DNA of 27,274 nt from JABACD01 sp047639675. Lineage in GTDB: Bacteria > Planctomycetota > UBA1135 > GCA-002686595. The stretch covers positions 1 to 27,274 of the forward strand of contig JBLIOI010000061.1 in NCBI GenBank assembly GCA_047639675.1, written 5' to 3'. The stretch's first letter is position 1. Every line of letters begins with the position of its first letter. The notes below the pieces were generated by a model. That model was not told the DNA's origin. It made no database searches and saw nothing but the letters and a program-made list of their open reading frames with translations. The position numbers and the translations under genes are program-made. Positions 6,994 through 14,789 of the stretch are shown here, piece by piece.

Positions 6994-9278
6994 CACTCGT
7001 CCCCCCCTTCCGAATCGGCGCCACTCGAATGTTCTCGCCAAGCATCCAGACGCCGGTAGAGTTGCGCGCCAAATATTTTCTGCCCCAGTCCGCTACCCTC
7101 GCCCAGTGCATCGCGCATTTGAGTGGAGCGCCAGTCGAGTTCCTTCCCAAGCGTGACTAATTCCTGCGCCGTACTTTTGAGCTCTTCTTCCAGAAATGAT
7201 TCGTGTTCACGCGCTGCATGGCGGTCCAGGCTGAGCCTACTCAGCTCCGCGTGCAAGTCATCACAACGGACCTGAAGTGCGTCGAATTCAATCGCCCGCA
7301 AGTCGCGCTGCGCACGTTCATCCTCAATTTCGCGTCCAAGCTCCCCGACGTGCGCCTCCCTCGCAGACAGACTCTCTCGAATCCAATCTCGCTCAGTTTC
7401 GAGAACCCGCAACGCTGAATTGCCGTTGGCGATTCGCCCATCGAGCTCGATCCGGGTCCGTTCCGAGAGGGTCAGTTCTTCTGCTAAAGATCCCTCGCTC
7501 TCTTGCGCTAAGGCCAACTGTCCACGCAAGGCTTCGAGTGTTCGCTCTTGGCCGAGAATCTGCTCATCTTTCCACGCTAGACGCGCCTCACGTTCATCCA
7601 AGAGCTCCGCCTTCCAGTCCGCACGCCTGGTTTCGCTAACGACGCGCTTCTCAAGATCCCGCACAGATCGTTCGAGGTTACGCGCAGCCGCTTCTCGATC
7701 CTCGTTGACTCCTGCACGCCATTGCGTTGCGCGACGAGTCTCCGCAAGACGTTCGCGCAGGCGTTGGCCGGAACCCGTCAACAAGAGGATCGAATCGGCG
7801 GACACGCTCTCTTTCCCCGCCAGTTCCTCCAAGCCCCGGGCCGCTAATTCGATGAGTTCGCGGGTTGGCTTACGCGACAGATCGTCGAAACGCTCGGCGA
7901 ATCCGTGCAGGCTCTCCGGCAAGCGCTTACGCCTGCGCAAGTCGCGCTCCGTGTGCGCCTGCAGCAAATCTGCATAGCAGCCCTCTAAGCGCTCCGCATC
8001 CACCTCGATGCTGAGGGGGCTTTTTACGCCGCTCGTCAACCGGGCCAAGAAGTCGGAATCTTCAGCCAAGCGATTGAGCACCAGGCGCAAGGCGGTTGCA
8101 TCTCCAGGCGGAAATAGGACACCGTCTTGCCCATCGCGAACACTCTCGCGCAGGGCCGGGGTATCGCTCGCGATCACCGGCAGGCCGCTAGCGAAGGCTT
8201 CGCGAATCACGAACGGAGCGTTCTCGCTCCAAATCGAGGGCAGCACAAGTACATCGGCATTGGCGAGCAACCCGTCGAGTTCATCGCGACGAAAGCTTCC
8301 CGCTAGAGTGGCGCCAGCCCCCTCGGCTAGGCGTTTGAGCGTCTTCTTGTAAGAACTCGATCCCGAGCAGCCGCGCAACGTCAAGCTCGCTGTGTCCCCC
8401 ATGCCCGCGTAGGCTTCGAGCAATACGTGAACGCCTTTGTGCTCATAATACCCCCCAAGGTAGAGCACACGTAGCTTGTCCTCTGGCTCGCGCCCAATTC
8501 TTCCCTGCTTGCTCAAGCTCGCCTGATCGATTCCAAGGGGTTGCACTACGATCTCCGCTTGTACCCCCCCATAGCTCAGGAGATCTGCCAAGTATTGCGT
8601 CGGCGCTTCCAGATGATCAACGCGAGAAAGTGCCTCGACACGCAAAGTCACGTCTTGCCGGATTTCCTCTGCAAGCTCAAGGACATGATTTCCATCCTCC
8701 TTGAGCACACGGGAGACCTCTGCAACCAAATTGCTTGGCGAGTCGCCCGGTACAAGAAACCCATCGTGCGCGGTCAATCGTTGATCGAGTACACCACGCG
8801 CCAAGCGACAGCGAGCAGCCTGCTCGAAGTCCGTCGGATCAACAGGGGATAAATCCGCAGCTAATAAGGTGTACTCGTCGCTGATCGGAAACATGTCGTG
8901 AGCGGTGTACAGCACCGGGCTGCCGGCGGCGCGTGCCACGTCGATAGCTTGCTCACCGAATCCGATCATGTGCTGAAAGTGCACTACATCTGGCTGCTCA
9001 CGTTCCAAGAAACGCGCCAAAGCCGCGCTCGCCCCGGGCAGCTTGCGGCGGGATCTTTCCTGATCAGCGCGCTTGTCTAGGCACAACCAAGTCACACAGA
9101 ACCCGGCGCGCTCCTCTCGCCATTGCGATAAGAATGCGCAGGTCTCATCGACCCGCATCGCGAAAACCTCGACTTGGTGACCGCGCGCCGCTAGAGCCCC
9201 TGCCAGGGATTCAGAATAGACCTCAACCCCGGTACACGAGTGCGGCGGAAAGGCGTGGACGACCAGAGCAATACGCAT
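6993..9278 (-). CDS. GT4-family glycosyltransferase fused to a long C-terminal coiled coil
   Basis: The 761-residue product has two parts. Residues about 1-440 form a GT-B glycosyltransferase: MRIALVVHAFPPHSCTGVEVYS at the start, VVHFQHMIG, VLYLGGYYEHKGVHVLLEAY, and LVLPSIWSENAPFVIREAFASG, followed by a GLPVIASDTPALRESV-type donor site. Residues about 500-720 are a heptad-rich, R/E/L-rich coiled coil with recurring Trp-containing segments (RATQWRAGV, RRADWKAELLDERE, ERDWIRESL, KELDWRSTQM). An acidic, Ser/Gly-rich tail ends the protein. The start at 9278 is chosen because the GT-B fold begins there; an in-frame ATG at 9299 also exists. The gene shares one base with the downstream GT2 gene (TGATG), pointing to coordinated synthesis for one glycan. 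The coiled coil may drive oligomerisation or scaffolding; this is inference. Confidence 0.85.
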   Translation of the reverse strand: MRIALVVHAFPPHSCTGVEVYSESLAGALAARGHQVEVFAMRVDETCAFLSQWREERAGFCVTWLCLDKRADQERSRRKLPGASAALARFLEREQPDVVHFQHMIGFGEQAIDVARAAGSPVLYTAHDMFPISDEYTLLAADLSPVDPTDFEQAARCRLARGVLDQRLTAHDGFLVPGDSPSNLVAEVSRVLKEDGNHVLELAEEIRQDVTLRVEALSRVDHLEAPTQYLADLLSYGGVQAEIVVQPLGIDQASLSKQGRIGREPEDKLRVLYLGGYYEHKGVHVLLEAYAGMGDTASLTLRGCSGSSSYKKTLKRLAEGAGATLAGSFRRDELDGLLANADVLVLPSIWSENAPFVIREAFASGLPVIASDTPALRESVRDGQDGVLFPPGDATALRLVLNRLAEDSDFLARLTSGVKSPLSIEVDAERLEGCYADLLQAHTERDLRRRKRLPESLHGFAERFDDLSRKPTRELIELAARGLEELAGKESVSADSILLLTGSGQRLRERLAETRRATQWRAGVNEDREAAARNLERSVRDLEKRVVSETRRADWKAELLDEREARLAWKDEQILGQERTLEALRGQLALAQESEGSLAEELTLSERTRIELDGRIANGNSALRVLETERDWIRESLSAREAHVGELGREIEDERAQRDLRAIEFDALQVRCDDLHAELSRLSLDRHAAREHESFLEEELKSTAQELVTLGKELDWRSTQMRDALGEGSGLGQKIFGAQLYRRLDAWREHSSGADSEGGDE

Positions 9279-9391
9279 GATTCGGCGGCCCAGACACATG
9301 CCGGGCGCTACCGACTACAGGGTATCTCAAGTGCCCTCTTAGGCGAAGCTGGCAGCCAGTACCGTGAGCAACCCGGGGCTACTTTTCCTTT

Positions 9392-9410
9392 GCCTGGCCC
9401 CTCCCCAGGC
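9392..9410. other. Small GC-rich hairpin in the divergent intergenic region
   Basis: GCCTGG (9392-9397) and CCAGGC (9405-9410) form a 6-bp inverted repeat in the 279-bp gap between the GT4/coiled-coil gene (-) and the first pilin-like gene (+). There is no T run on either side, so it is not a typical terminator. The gap must hold the pilin operon promoter, but I could not identify one with confidence. Confidence 0.3.
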
Positions 9411-9557
9411 GCCCAGAGCCGCTCCGAACGCACAAAATCCAGATTTGCACCATCCTAGTTCAGGTCTATGTGAAGGAGTTCCGAGAAGGCTTCTTACGGG
9501 ATCCGTGAGAGAGGCGCCGCTTAGATCAACACTCGATGGGAAGAGTGAACACAAGCA

Positions 9558-10139
9558 ATGAGTAGAAAGAGAAATAGAGTTGAAGCACAGGGACTGCGGA
9601 AAGTCTCTCGCAGGGCACGTAACAAACAGGCGGGGTTCACCCTCGTCGAAATTGGTATGGCCATGACGGTACTCCTCGTTGCCTTGATGGCGATGGGTGC
9701 CTCGACGCTACGTATGAGTTCGTTGCGCAGGCAGAATCGCGAGCGGGCCGTAGCGCAGAATACGATCCGTGCAATCTCTGAACAATTGCACGCGACCGCC
9801 GATCAGATTCGGCGCAACGGTGGCAATTGGGGCCAGGAATTCACTGCCGCCGTCGCAGGCGGGGGCATGCTTGGTAGCACATTCGATATCAGAGGTTTGA
9901 ACCTACAAGCGGGTCAAATTTCCGTCGGCACAATCCAAGTCATCGTCGACGAAACCGCGACGGATGCTGCACTGGGATTCGAGCTTGGAATGCCCCGTGA
10001 CTTGAATGGCGATGGTGCCGCCGATAACACAGACGTAAGCGCGAATGCTCGCATCCTACCGGTGGTGGTTACCGCTAGTTGGAATGGCGTCTCAGGCGAT
10101 ATGCAAATCAACCACCCCTTCTACGTGATCGGGTACTGA
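9558..10139 (+). CDS. Type IV pilin-like minor pseudopilin (PilV/GspI-like) with a calcium-type loop
   Basis: A 193-residue prepilin. Its basic 26-residue leader ends at Gly26, followed by FTLVE (Phe+1, Glu+5), the prepilin peptidase/N-methylation signature, and a hydrophobic helix (IGMAMTVLLVALMAMGAS). This form is nearest to PilV/GspI minor pilins, which prime pilus or type II secretion pseudopilus assembly in the inner membrane. Residues 148-159 (DLNGDGAADNTD) match a DxNxDGxxxxxD calcium-binding loop like those of dockerins and EF-hands. The ATG at 9558 has no clear Shine-Dalgarno site, and the leader is long, so the exact start is slightly uncertain. It is first in a three-gene operon; the next gene begins 3 bp after its stop. 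No assembly ATPase, platform or secretin gene is in the window. Confidence 0.85.
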   Translation: MSRKRNRVEAQGLRKVSRRARNKQAGFTLVEIGMAMTVLLVALMAMGASTLRMSSLRRQNRERAVAQNTIRAISEQLHATADQIRRNGGNWGQEFTAAVAGGGMLGSTFDIRGLNLQAGQISVGTIQVIVDETATDAALGFELGMPRDLNGDGAADNTDVSANARILPVVVTASWNGVSGDMQINHPFYVIGY

Positions 10140-10142
10140 GCC

Positions 10143-11219
10143 ATGTTTGCAATGAAACCTTCACGATACATCCGTTCCGCTTCGCTCCGGCGCAGGCGAG
10201 GAATGACGCTGCTTGAGATGACGATCTCCTTCGGGATTCTCTCGACGGTGCTACTTGCGATCTTCGGCGTAATTCGTCGCGATACTCAACTAGCACACTC
10301 AACGCTTGGCATCGCTGTCGCCGAAATGCAGGCACAGCAAATGCTGCGCCGAATCGAGGGCGAGCTGGCGGATGCGCGGGGCGCTGTCCCCGTCGCAGCA
10401 TTGACAGCCCCCTTGACTGCGAACGAGACCAGCGCAATCGCTGTCGATCTAACGCTGGGCTTTCCGCCGCGCGGAACGCTGCTCTTGACACGTGGTACAG
10501 GTAGCGAGGAGCGGGTTGACTACAGTTCGATTACCAGCGCCCAGGACCGTTTCGCAGGTCTCACGCGTGGTGTCCAGTGCACGGAAGCCAACGAACACAA
10601 TGCCGGCGCGGGCATCGACATTTTGTGGGCTTCCATGGCCCAACCGATTGAACTGCAAGCGAATCCGCCGGCAGCCCTCTGGGACGGTCAGGCGCTCGAG
10701 CCCACCGGCCCGGTCTTCTTTCGTGGCGATGGCTCAGGCTTCTCCTTCCGGGTCCCGGTCGATCCATCAGGTTCGGTTCCGCCGAATTACCTCAATGGGA
10801 ATGACTTGCAGTGGGGACATGATGTTGCCGGCGTCGGCAACGTTGACGGCTGGGCAGCGTTCTACTTTCAGCCGAGAAATACCATTCAGGAAGCTGACAC
10901 CGGAGACGACATCAATAGCGATGGCGACATCATTGACGTCTTCGACGTTGGACAGATTCGGCGCCTTGTTTGGGACACGGCAGACTCAAACGTCCCTGCG
11001 ACAGACCTGGCTATGGGCCCCACCAATGTCCTCCAGGAGCGCTGTAACTACGGCGGCGATCTGGACGGCGACGGATTCGACGACCCCCTCTTTCTGTGGA
11101 TGGACGGAACTCGTCAGTTGCACATTCGACTCTACATTCTTGGTACCGCCGTCTCTGGCATACCGATCGTAAGAAGAGTCGGATCAATGGTGTTCTTACG
11201 GAACGAACCAGAGAACTAA
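10143..11219 (+). CDS. Type IV pilin-like minor pseudopilin (PilW/GspJ-like) with Asp-rich loops
   Basis: A 358-residue prepilin. The basic leader (about 20 residues, ending RRRRG) is followed by MTLLE (Glu+5) and a hydrophobic helix (MTISFGILSTVLLAIFGV), as in PilW/GspJ-type minor pilins. At 358 aa it is large for GspJ. The periplasmic part has two aspartate-rich segments that look like calcium sites, GDDINSDGDIIDVFD and GGDLDGDGFDDPLF. A VDYSS/GLTRGVQ segment recalls the LTRGx style of other large planctomycete-type pilin-like proteins, but no further function can be read. It starts at 10143, 3 bp after its partner's stop, with an alternative ATG at 10152. A 37-bp gap with a hairpin separates it from the PilX-like gene. 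Confidence 0.82.
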   Translation: MFAMKPSRYIRSASLRRRRGMTLLEMTISFGILSTVLLAIFGVIRRDTQLAHSTLGIAVAEMQAQQMLRRIEGELADARGAVPVAALTAPLTANETSAIAVDLTLGFPPRGTLLLTRGTGSEERVDYSSITSAQDRFAGLTRGVQCTEANEHNAGAGIDILWASMAQPIELQANPPAALWDGQALEPTGPVFFRGDGSGFSFRVPVDPSGSVPPNYLNGNDLQWGHDVAGVGNVDGWAAFYFQPRNTIQEADTGDDINSDGDIIDVFDVGQIRRLVWDTADSNVPATDLAMGPTNVLQERCNYGGDLDGDGFDDPLFLWMDGTRQLHIRLYILGTAVSGIPIVRRVGSMVFLRNEPEN

Positions 11220-11226
11220 GGGAGAT

Positions 11227-11244
11227 CAGACCTGGTGAGGTCTG
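11227..11244 (+). other. Intercistronic hairpin before the PilX-like gene
   Basis: CAGACCT (11227-11233), loop GGTG, AGGTCTG (11238-11244): a perfect 7-bp stem with a 4-base loop, just upstream of the purine-rich ribosome site GGGAGAAAGG of the next gene. There is no T run, so it is unlikely to terminate. It may affect mRNA stability or initiation at the downstream start. Confidence 0.45.
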
Positions 11245-11256
11245 GGAGAAAGGCAG

Positions 11257-13641
11257 ATGATGAAGAACAACAAAATACGAATTACAAAGCAGGGCTCGGC
11301 GCTTATTCCGGCCCTAATGATCGCATCCTTGGTGGCAATGCTCGGCCTCTCAATGCTCACAGCGACACTGAACGGCTCGCGCGTGGTCAACTATCAAGGT
11401 GACGAGTACCGCCTCACTAGTGCTGTCGAAAGTGTGGGCATCATTGCTACCGACATGCTGTGGTCCGGCTATTTGGCCGAGCCTGGGCAAGGCGGGGCCG
11501 CTGGCGACCACCAGAGCTTTAAAAACTACCTGACGGATCTTGGCATCGCCGACTCGGGAGTCGGCGGGCCTCCGACAGCGCAAGAAGGAATTGACCTGCT
11601 CGAAATCGTCAATGTACCCGGAGCCGGTGGAGGCAACGCAGAATTCGACGCCGTCAACATTGATGCACTGCGGATTTTTCGGCGTGATGACGGAGATGCG
11701 ACGCAGCTCTACATCACGGTTTCGGCGAGTACGAACCGTGGTCAAGGGATCATCAATCCGCAACTCAACCGCGCGATCCAGCTGGTCTACACCATCGAAC
11801 CGGAGCAGTTCACTGGTTTTGAGTACGGTGTCTTGGCCAACAACGTCAACTGCATCTTCTGCCACACGGTGATCGATTCGACGGAGCGCTACTACAACAG
11901 CGACCCTGGCAACTACAGCTCTTTTGATCGTGTCAAGGTCGGAACGCTGGAGAGCCTGATGATTCGCGACAACGCGGACGGAAATTCTGGCGCGATCAAT
12001 CACTGGGATGCCGACTCCTACATTGCAGGCGCCCTGCACATGAGAGGGTCACTGACCGATGAGGATGGAAACTTGATCGCTAGTGGCTGGAACGACATGA
12101 CCTTCCAATCTTTTGAATTCGACAGTGAAGGTTTGTTGACACAGCACTCCTCGACGGGAGATCTCAGCTCGACACCCTTTGATCCGGGAGCGAATCCGGC
12201 GGATCCGAATGGGAATATCTACTTCAACTACCCTACTGACTACGCCTTGATGCCGGATGGCGCGTTGCCTACAAGCTTCCCGCCTCCCTTCCCTGATAAC
12301 GGGGGAATTGATCCGGGGACCGGCCTGCCGAGCGCTTCGGGCGCGGGCAATAAGGTCGTGGATGCCTTTGAATTTGCGGCGGGTGCCGCGAGTGCTGAGG
12401 GAGCGATCGTTGCAGGCATCATCAACATCACAGATCCGAGTTTCGTGATCGACACGGTCGGAGAGTATGCGAATGCACTGTTCACTGGCAATCAGAGTCA
12501 ATTGCAGTCGTCGACATCCGGCAATGTGATTCTCTCGGGTACAGCGGACAACCCAATCGTGATCGACGGAACGGTAGCTATCGACGGTGACGTGGTCATC
12601 AACGGCTACATCAAAGGTGACGGTTCACTGCTAGTCAGCGGGAGTATCTACATCCCAACTGATTTGCACTACCTTGACGGTCAAGCCTATCTGTCCGGTG
12701 ACACGCCGGGCAGCCCAACTGGGCCAAGGACTTTCGGGATTGCCGCGGACGGCACGAAGAATGCGCTTGGGCTCGCGGCAGGTGCAAACATCATGTTGGG
12801 CGACTACTTAAAGCCCTCGGTATTCAGTTCGCCGGGGACCTACGACATCATTGATGGTACCCCAGGCGATGACTGGAACTTCGCGTTGGCGGAACTCTCG
12901 CTCTTCAATCGAGGAGAGTGGGCAAAGACACAGCCGATGCTGCCCGGCTTGGGCGAGGACAACTTGGACCCGAGCACATGGACTGTGCTCAACCCGAACT
13001 ATGTCGCACCGAACGCTGTAACGGGAGATCCTTACGTTCCACGCTACTACCACTTCGGCGAAGGCGATGAGATCCCGATCTACAACTTGGGCGACATCTA
13101 CTTCGACAGCAGCTCTGACACTTGGAGAGGCGACGACGAGGTGCCGCTTCAGTGGGATGCGGACATGCTTTCCATCTGGGACCCGAACGATACGGGAAAC
13201 CCGGAGCTCTATGACACAGTCACAGGAGATCCCTTGGCCGCAATCTTAGCGCTGACCCCAAAAGACGGTTGGCTCTCGGACACCATGCAAAAAGCTGCTA
13301 TCGAATATTTCGAGACGCAGCACACTTACGACACTCCAATGGAGATCGATGCATTGCTCTACACGAACAATGCGATCTTTGGAATCGTCCATGGCAATGA
13401 CCGCATGCGAGGTCAGTTGCTTATCAACGGTTCGATCGTCTGCCCGGACCTGGGACTCCTGGCGCCCGGCCGCAAAAACAATGCCGGCATCGGGACCAGC
13501 AGCAATCCTCCGGGATCGCCCTACAAGGTCGGGCTACGCCTGAACTACGACCGGCGTACAAAAGACATGCTGAACGTAACCAACAACAATCAAGTCACGA
13601 TCAAACGCACCCTCTGGGCGCCGATGGTCAACATGCTCTAG
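11257..13641 (+). CDS. Very large PilX/GspK-like pilin-related protein with a CXXCH motif
   Basis: A 794-residue protein with a prepilin-like N-terminus. A short basic leader ends at Gly13 (KNNKIRITKQG), followed by SALIPALMIASLVAMLGLSML. Pro rather than Glu sits at +5, as is usual for PilX/GspK-type tip pilins, which lack Glu5. The rest is a large extracytoplasmic domain. Residues 199-203 are Cys-Ile-Phe-Cys-His, a c-type haem attachment motif, within NVNCIFCHTVIDS. Around residues 425-475 are repeated beta-strand turns (GNVILSGTADNPIVIDG, AIDGDVVINGYIKGDG, LLVSGSIYIP) resembling a bactofilin-like or right-handed beta-helix segment. It is third in the pilin-like operon, with a good ribosome site (AAAGG) before tandem ATGs at 11257/11260, and ends at a terminator. 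It is probably a surface or pseudopilus-tip protein. Haem binding is untested. Confidence 0.8.
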   Translation: MMKNNKIRITKQGSALIPALMIASLVAMLGLSMLTATLNGSRVVNYQGDEYRLTSAVESVGIIATDMLWSGYLAEPGQGGAAGDHQSFKNYLTDLGIADSGVGGPPTAQEGIDLLEIVNVPGAGGGNAEFDAVNIDALRIFRRDDGDATQLYITVSASTNRGQGIINPQLNRAIQLVYTIEPEQFTGFEYGVLANNVNCIFCHTVIDSTERYYNSDPGNYSSFDRVKVGTLESLMIRDNADGNSGAINHWDADSYIAGALHMRGSLTDEDGNLIASGWNDMTFQSFEFDSEGLLTQHSSTGDLSSTPFDPGANPADPNGNIYFNYPTDYALMPDGALPTSFPPPFPDNGGIDPGTGLPSASGAGNKVVDAFEFAAGAASAEGAIVAGIINITDPSFVIDTVGEYANALFTGNQSQLQSSTSGNVILSGTADNPIVIDGTVAIDGDVVINGYIKGDGSLLVSGSIYIPTDLHYLDGQAYLSGDTPGSPTGPRTFGIAADGTKNALGLAAGANIMLGDYLKPSVFSSPGTYDIIDGTPGDDWNFALAELSLFNRGEWAKTQPMLPGLGEDNLDPSTWTVLNPNYVAPNAVTGDPYVPRYYHFGEGDEIPIYNLGDIYFDSSSDTWRGDDEVPLQWDADMLSIWDPNDTGNPELYDTVTGDPLAAILALTPKDGWLSDTMQKAAIEYFETQHTYDTPMEIDALLYTNNAIFGIVHGNDRMRGQLLINGSIVCPDLGLLAPGRKNNAGIGTSSNPPGSPYKVGLRLNYDRRTKDMLNVTNNNQVTIKRTLWAPMVNML

Positions 13642-13692
13642 CCACTAGGAGGGGAAGAGGACTAGAGTTCAATTCCTTGGATAGAATTATTC

Positions 13693-13728
13693 AGAGAGCC
13701 CCTCTTCCTGGGAGATGAGGGGCTCTCT
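13693..13728. terminator. Bidirectional intrinsic terminator between the pilin-like operon and trxB
   Basis: AGAGAGCCCCTC (13693-13704) and GAGGGGCTCTCT (13717-13728) form a perfect 12-bp stem with a 12-base loop. On the plus strand it is followed by TCAATTTATT; on the minus strand by GAATAATTCTATC. It lies 51 bp after the PilX-like stop codon and 23 bp past the trxB stop, so it can serve both convergent transcripts. Confidence 0.85.
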
Positions 13729-13751
13729 TCAATTTATTCGAAGCGGGAGTA

Positions 13752-14684
13752 CTACTCGGCTTGCGCTTCCAACCAGCGTTCGCAGTCAATGGCAGCCATG
13801 CAACCCGTTCCGGCCGCAGTGATCGCCTGTCGGTACTCATGGTCCATGACATCGCCGCAAGCAAAGACGCCTTCCACCGAAGTGTTTGTTCCATCATGGA
13901 CGACGAGGTAGCCGTTCTCGTCGCTGTCCAACTTGCCCTTGAAAATCTCGCTGTTGGGCGTGTGACCGATCGCGATGAAGACTCCATCGCAAGGCACTTC
14001 AGTTTTCTCACCGTTTCCCGTGTCTTCAAGTACGGCAGCCCGCACCTTGCCGCTCTCGTCGGCCAAGATGTCCACCACCGCCTTATTAAGAATCCAATCG
14101 ACCTTTTCGTTCTTCTGCGCACGCTCCAACATAATCTCCGAGGCGCGGAAGACTTCGCGACGGTGAACGACGGAGACCTTCTTCGCGAAGCGGGTTAGGT
14201 ATTGAGCTTCTTCCATAGCTGTGTCACCACCTCCAACAACCAGCACTTCCTTGTCCGGGTAGAAAGCGCCATCGCAAGTTGCGCAGGCAGACACTCCGTG
14301 CCCCATCAACTTCGTTTCGCTGTCCAAGCCGAGAAGACGTGCGCTGGCACCCGTAGAAATGATGACCGAATTGGCTTTCACCTCGCCGAAGTCGGACTTG
14401 ATCGTGAAGGGACGTTCCGAGAAATCGACCTCATACACCGACTCGCCGCGAATCTCTGTTCCAAAGCGCTCGGCTTGTGCCTTGAACTGCTCCATCATCT
14501 CCGGCCCCATAACGCCGTCGGGGTAGCCGGGGAAGTTCTCAACATCCGTCGTAATCGTGAGCTGTCCGCCTGGCTGCATGCCGGAGAACATCAAGGGCTT
14601 CAGGTTGGAACGGGCGGCGTAGATTGCAGCGGTGTAACCGGCGGGGCCGGAACCGATAATGACGACTTCGTGGACTTCGGACAT
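13752..14684 (-). CDS. trxB: Thioredoxin reductase (NADPH)
   Basis: Flavoprotein that uses NADPH to reduce thioredoxin in the cytoplasm. The 310-residue product has the FAD-binding GSGPAGYTAAIYAAR (11-25), the redox-active pair in CATC (Cys134/Cys137, within SACATCDGAFYP), the NADPH-binding VVGGGDTAMEEA with downstream VHRR, and the C-terminal FAD motif GVFACGDVMDHEYRQAITAAGTG. Length and motif order match the low-molecular-weight bacterial enzyme. It is monocistronic between a terminator and a divergent phosphatase gene. It would be a natural partner for thiol- or selenol-based enzymes elsewhere in the genome, but no functional link to its neighbours is visible. Confidence 0.96.
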   Translation of the reverse strand: MSEVHEVVIIGSGPAGYTAAIYAARSNLKPLMFSGMQPGGQLTITTDVENFPGYPDGVMGPEMMEQFKAQAERFGTEIRGESVYEVDFSERPFTIKSDFGEVKANSVIISTGASARLLGLDSETKLMGHGVSACATCDGAFYPDKEVLVVGGGDTAMEEAQYLTRFAKKVSVVHRREVFRASEIMLERAQKNEKVDWILNKAVVDILADESGKVRAAVLEDTGNGEKTEVPCDGVFIAIGHTPNSEIFKGKLDSDENGYLVVHDGTNTSVEGVFACGDVMDHEYRQAITAAGTGCMAAIDCERWLEAQAE

Positions 14685-14789
14685 GTTGAGCTAGAAAGAG
14701 TAGCTTAGTTTGCGGGATGAGGGTGGCCAGGTAGTTTAGCGACGAATGGCTGAGTGTCACTCTTGGCCTGGCTTCAGGGCCGTAATTGG

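Noticed and set aside
9392..9410. Hairpin GCCTGG/CCAGGC as a terminator
   Set aside because: Only 6 bp, no T run on either strand, and it lies between two divergent genes where no transcript should end.
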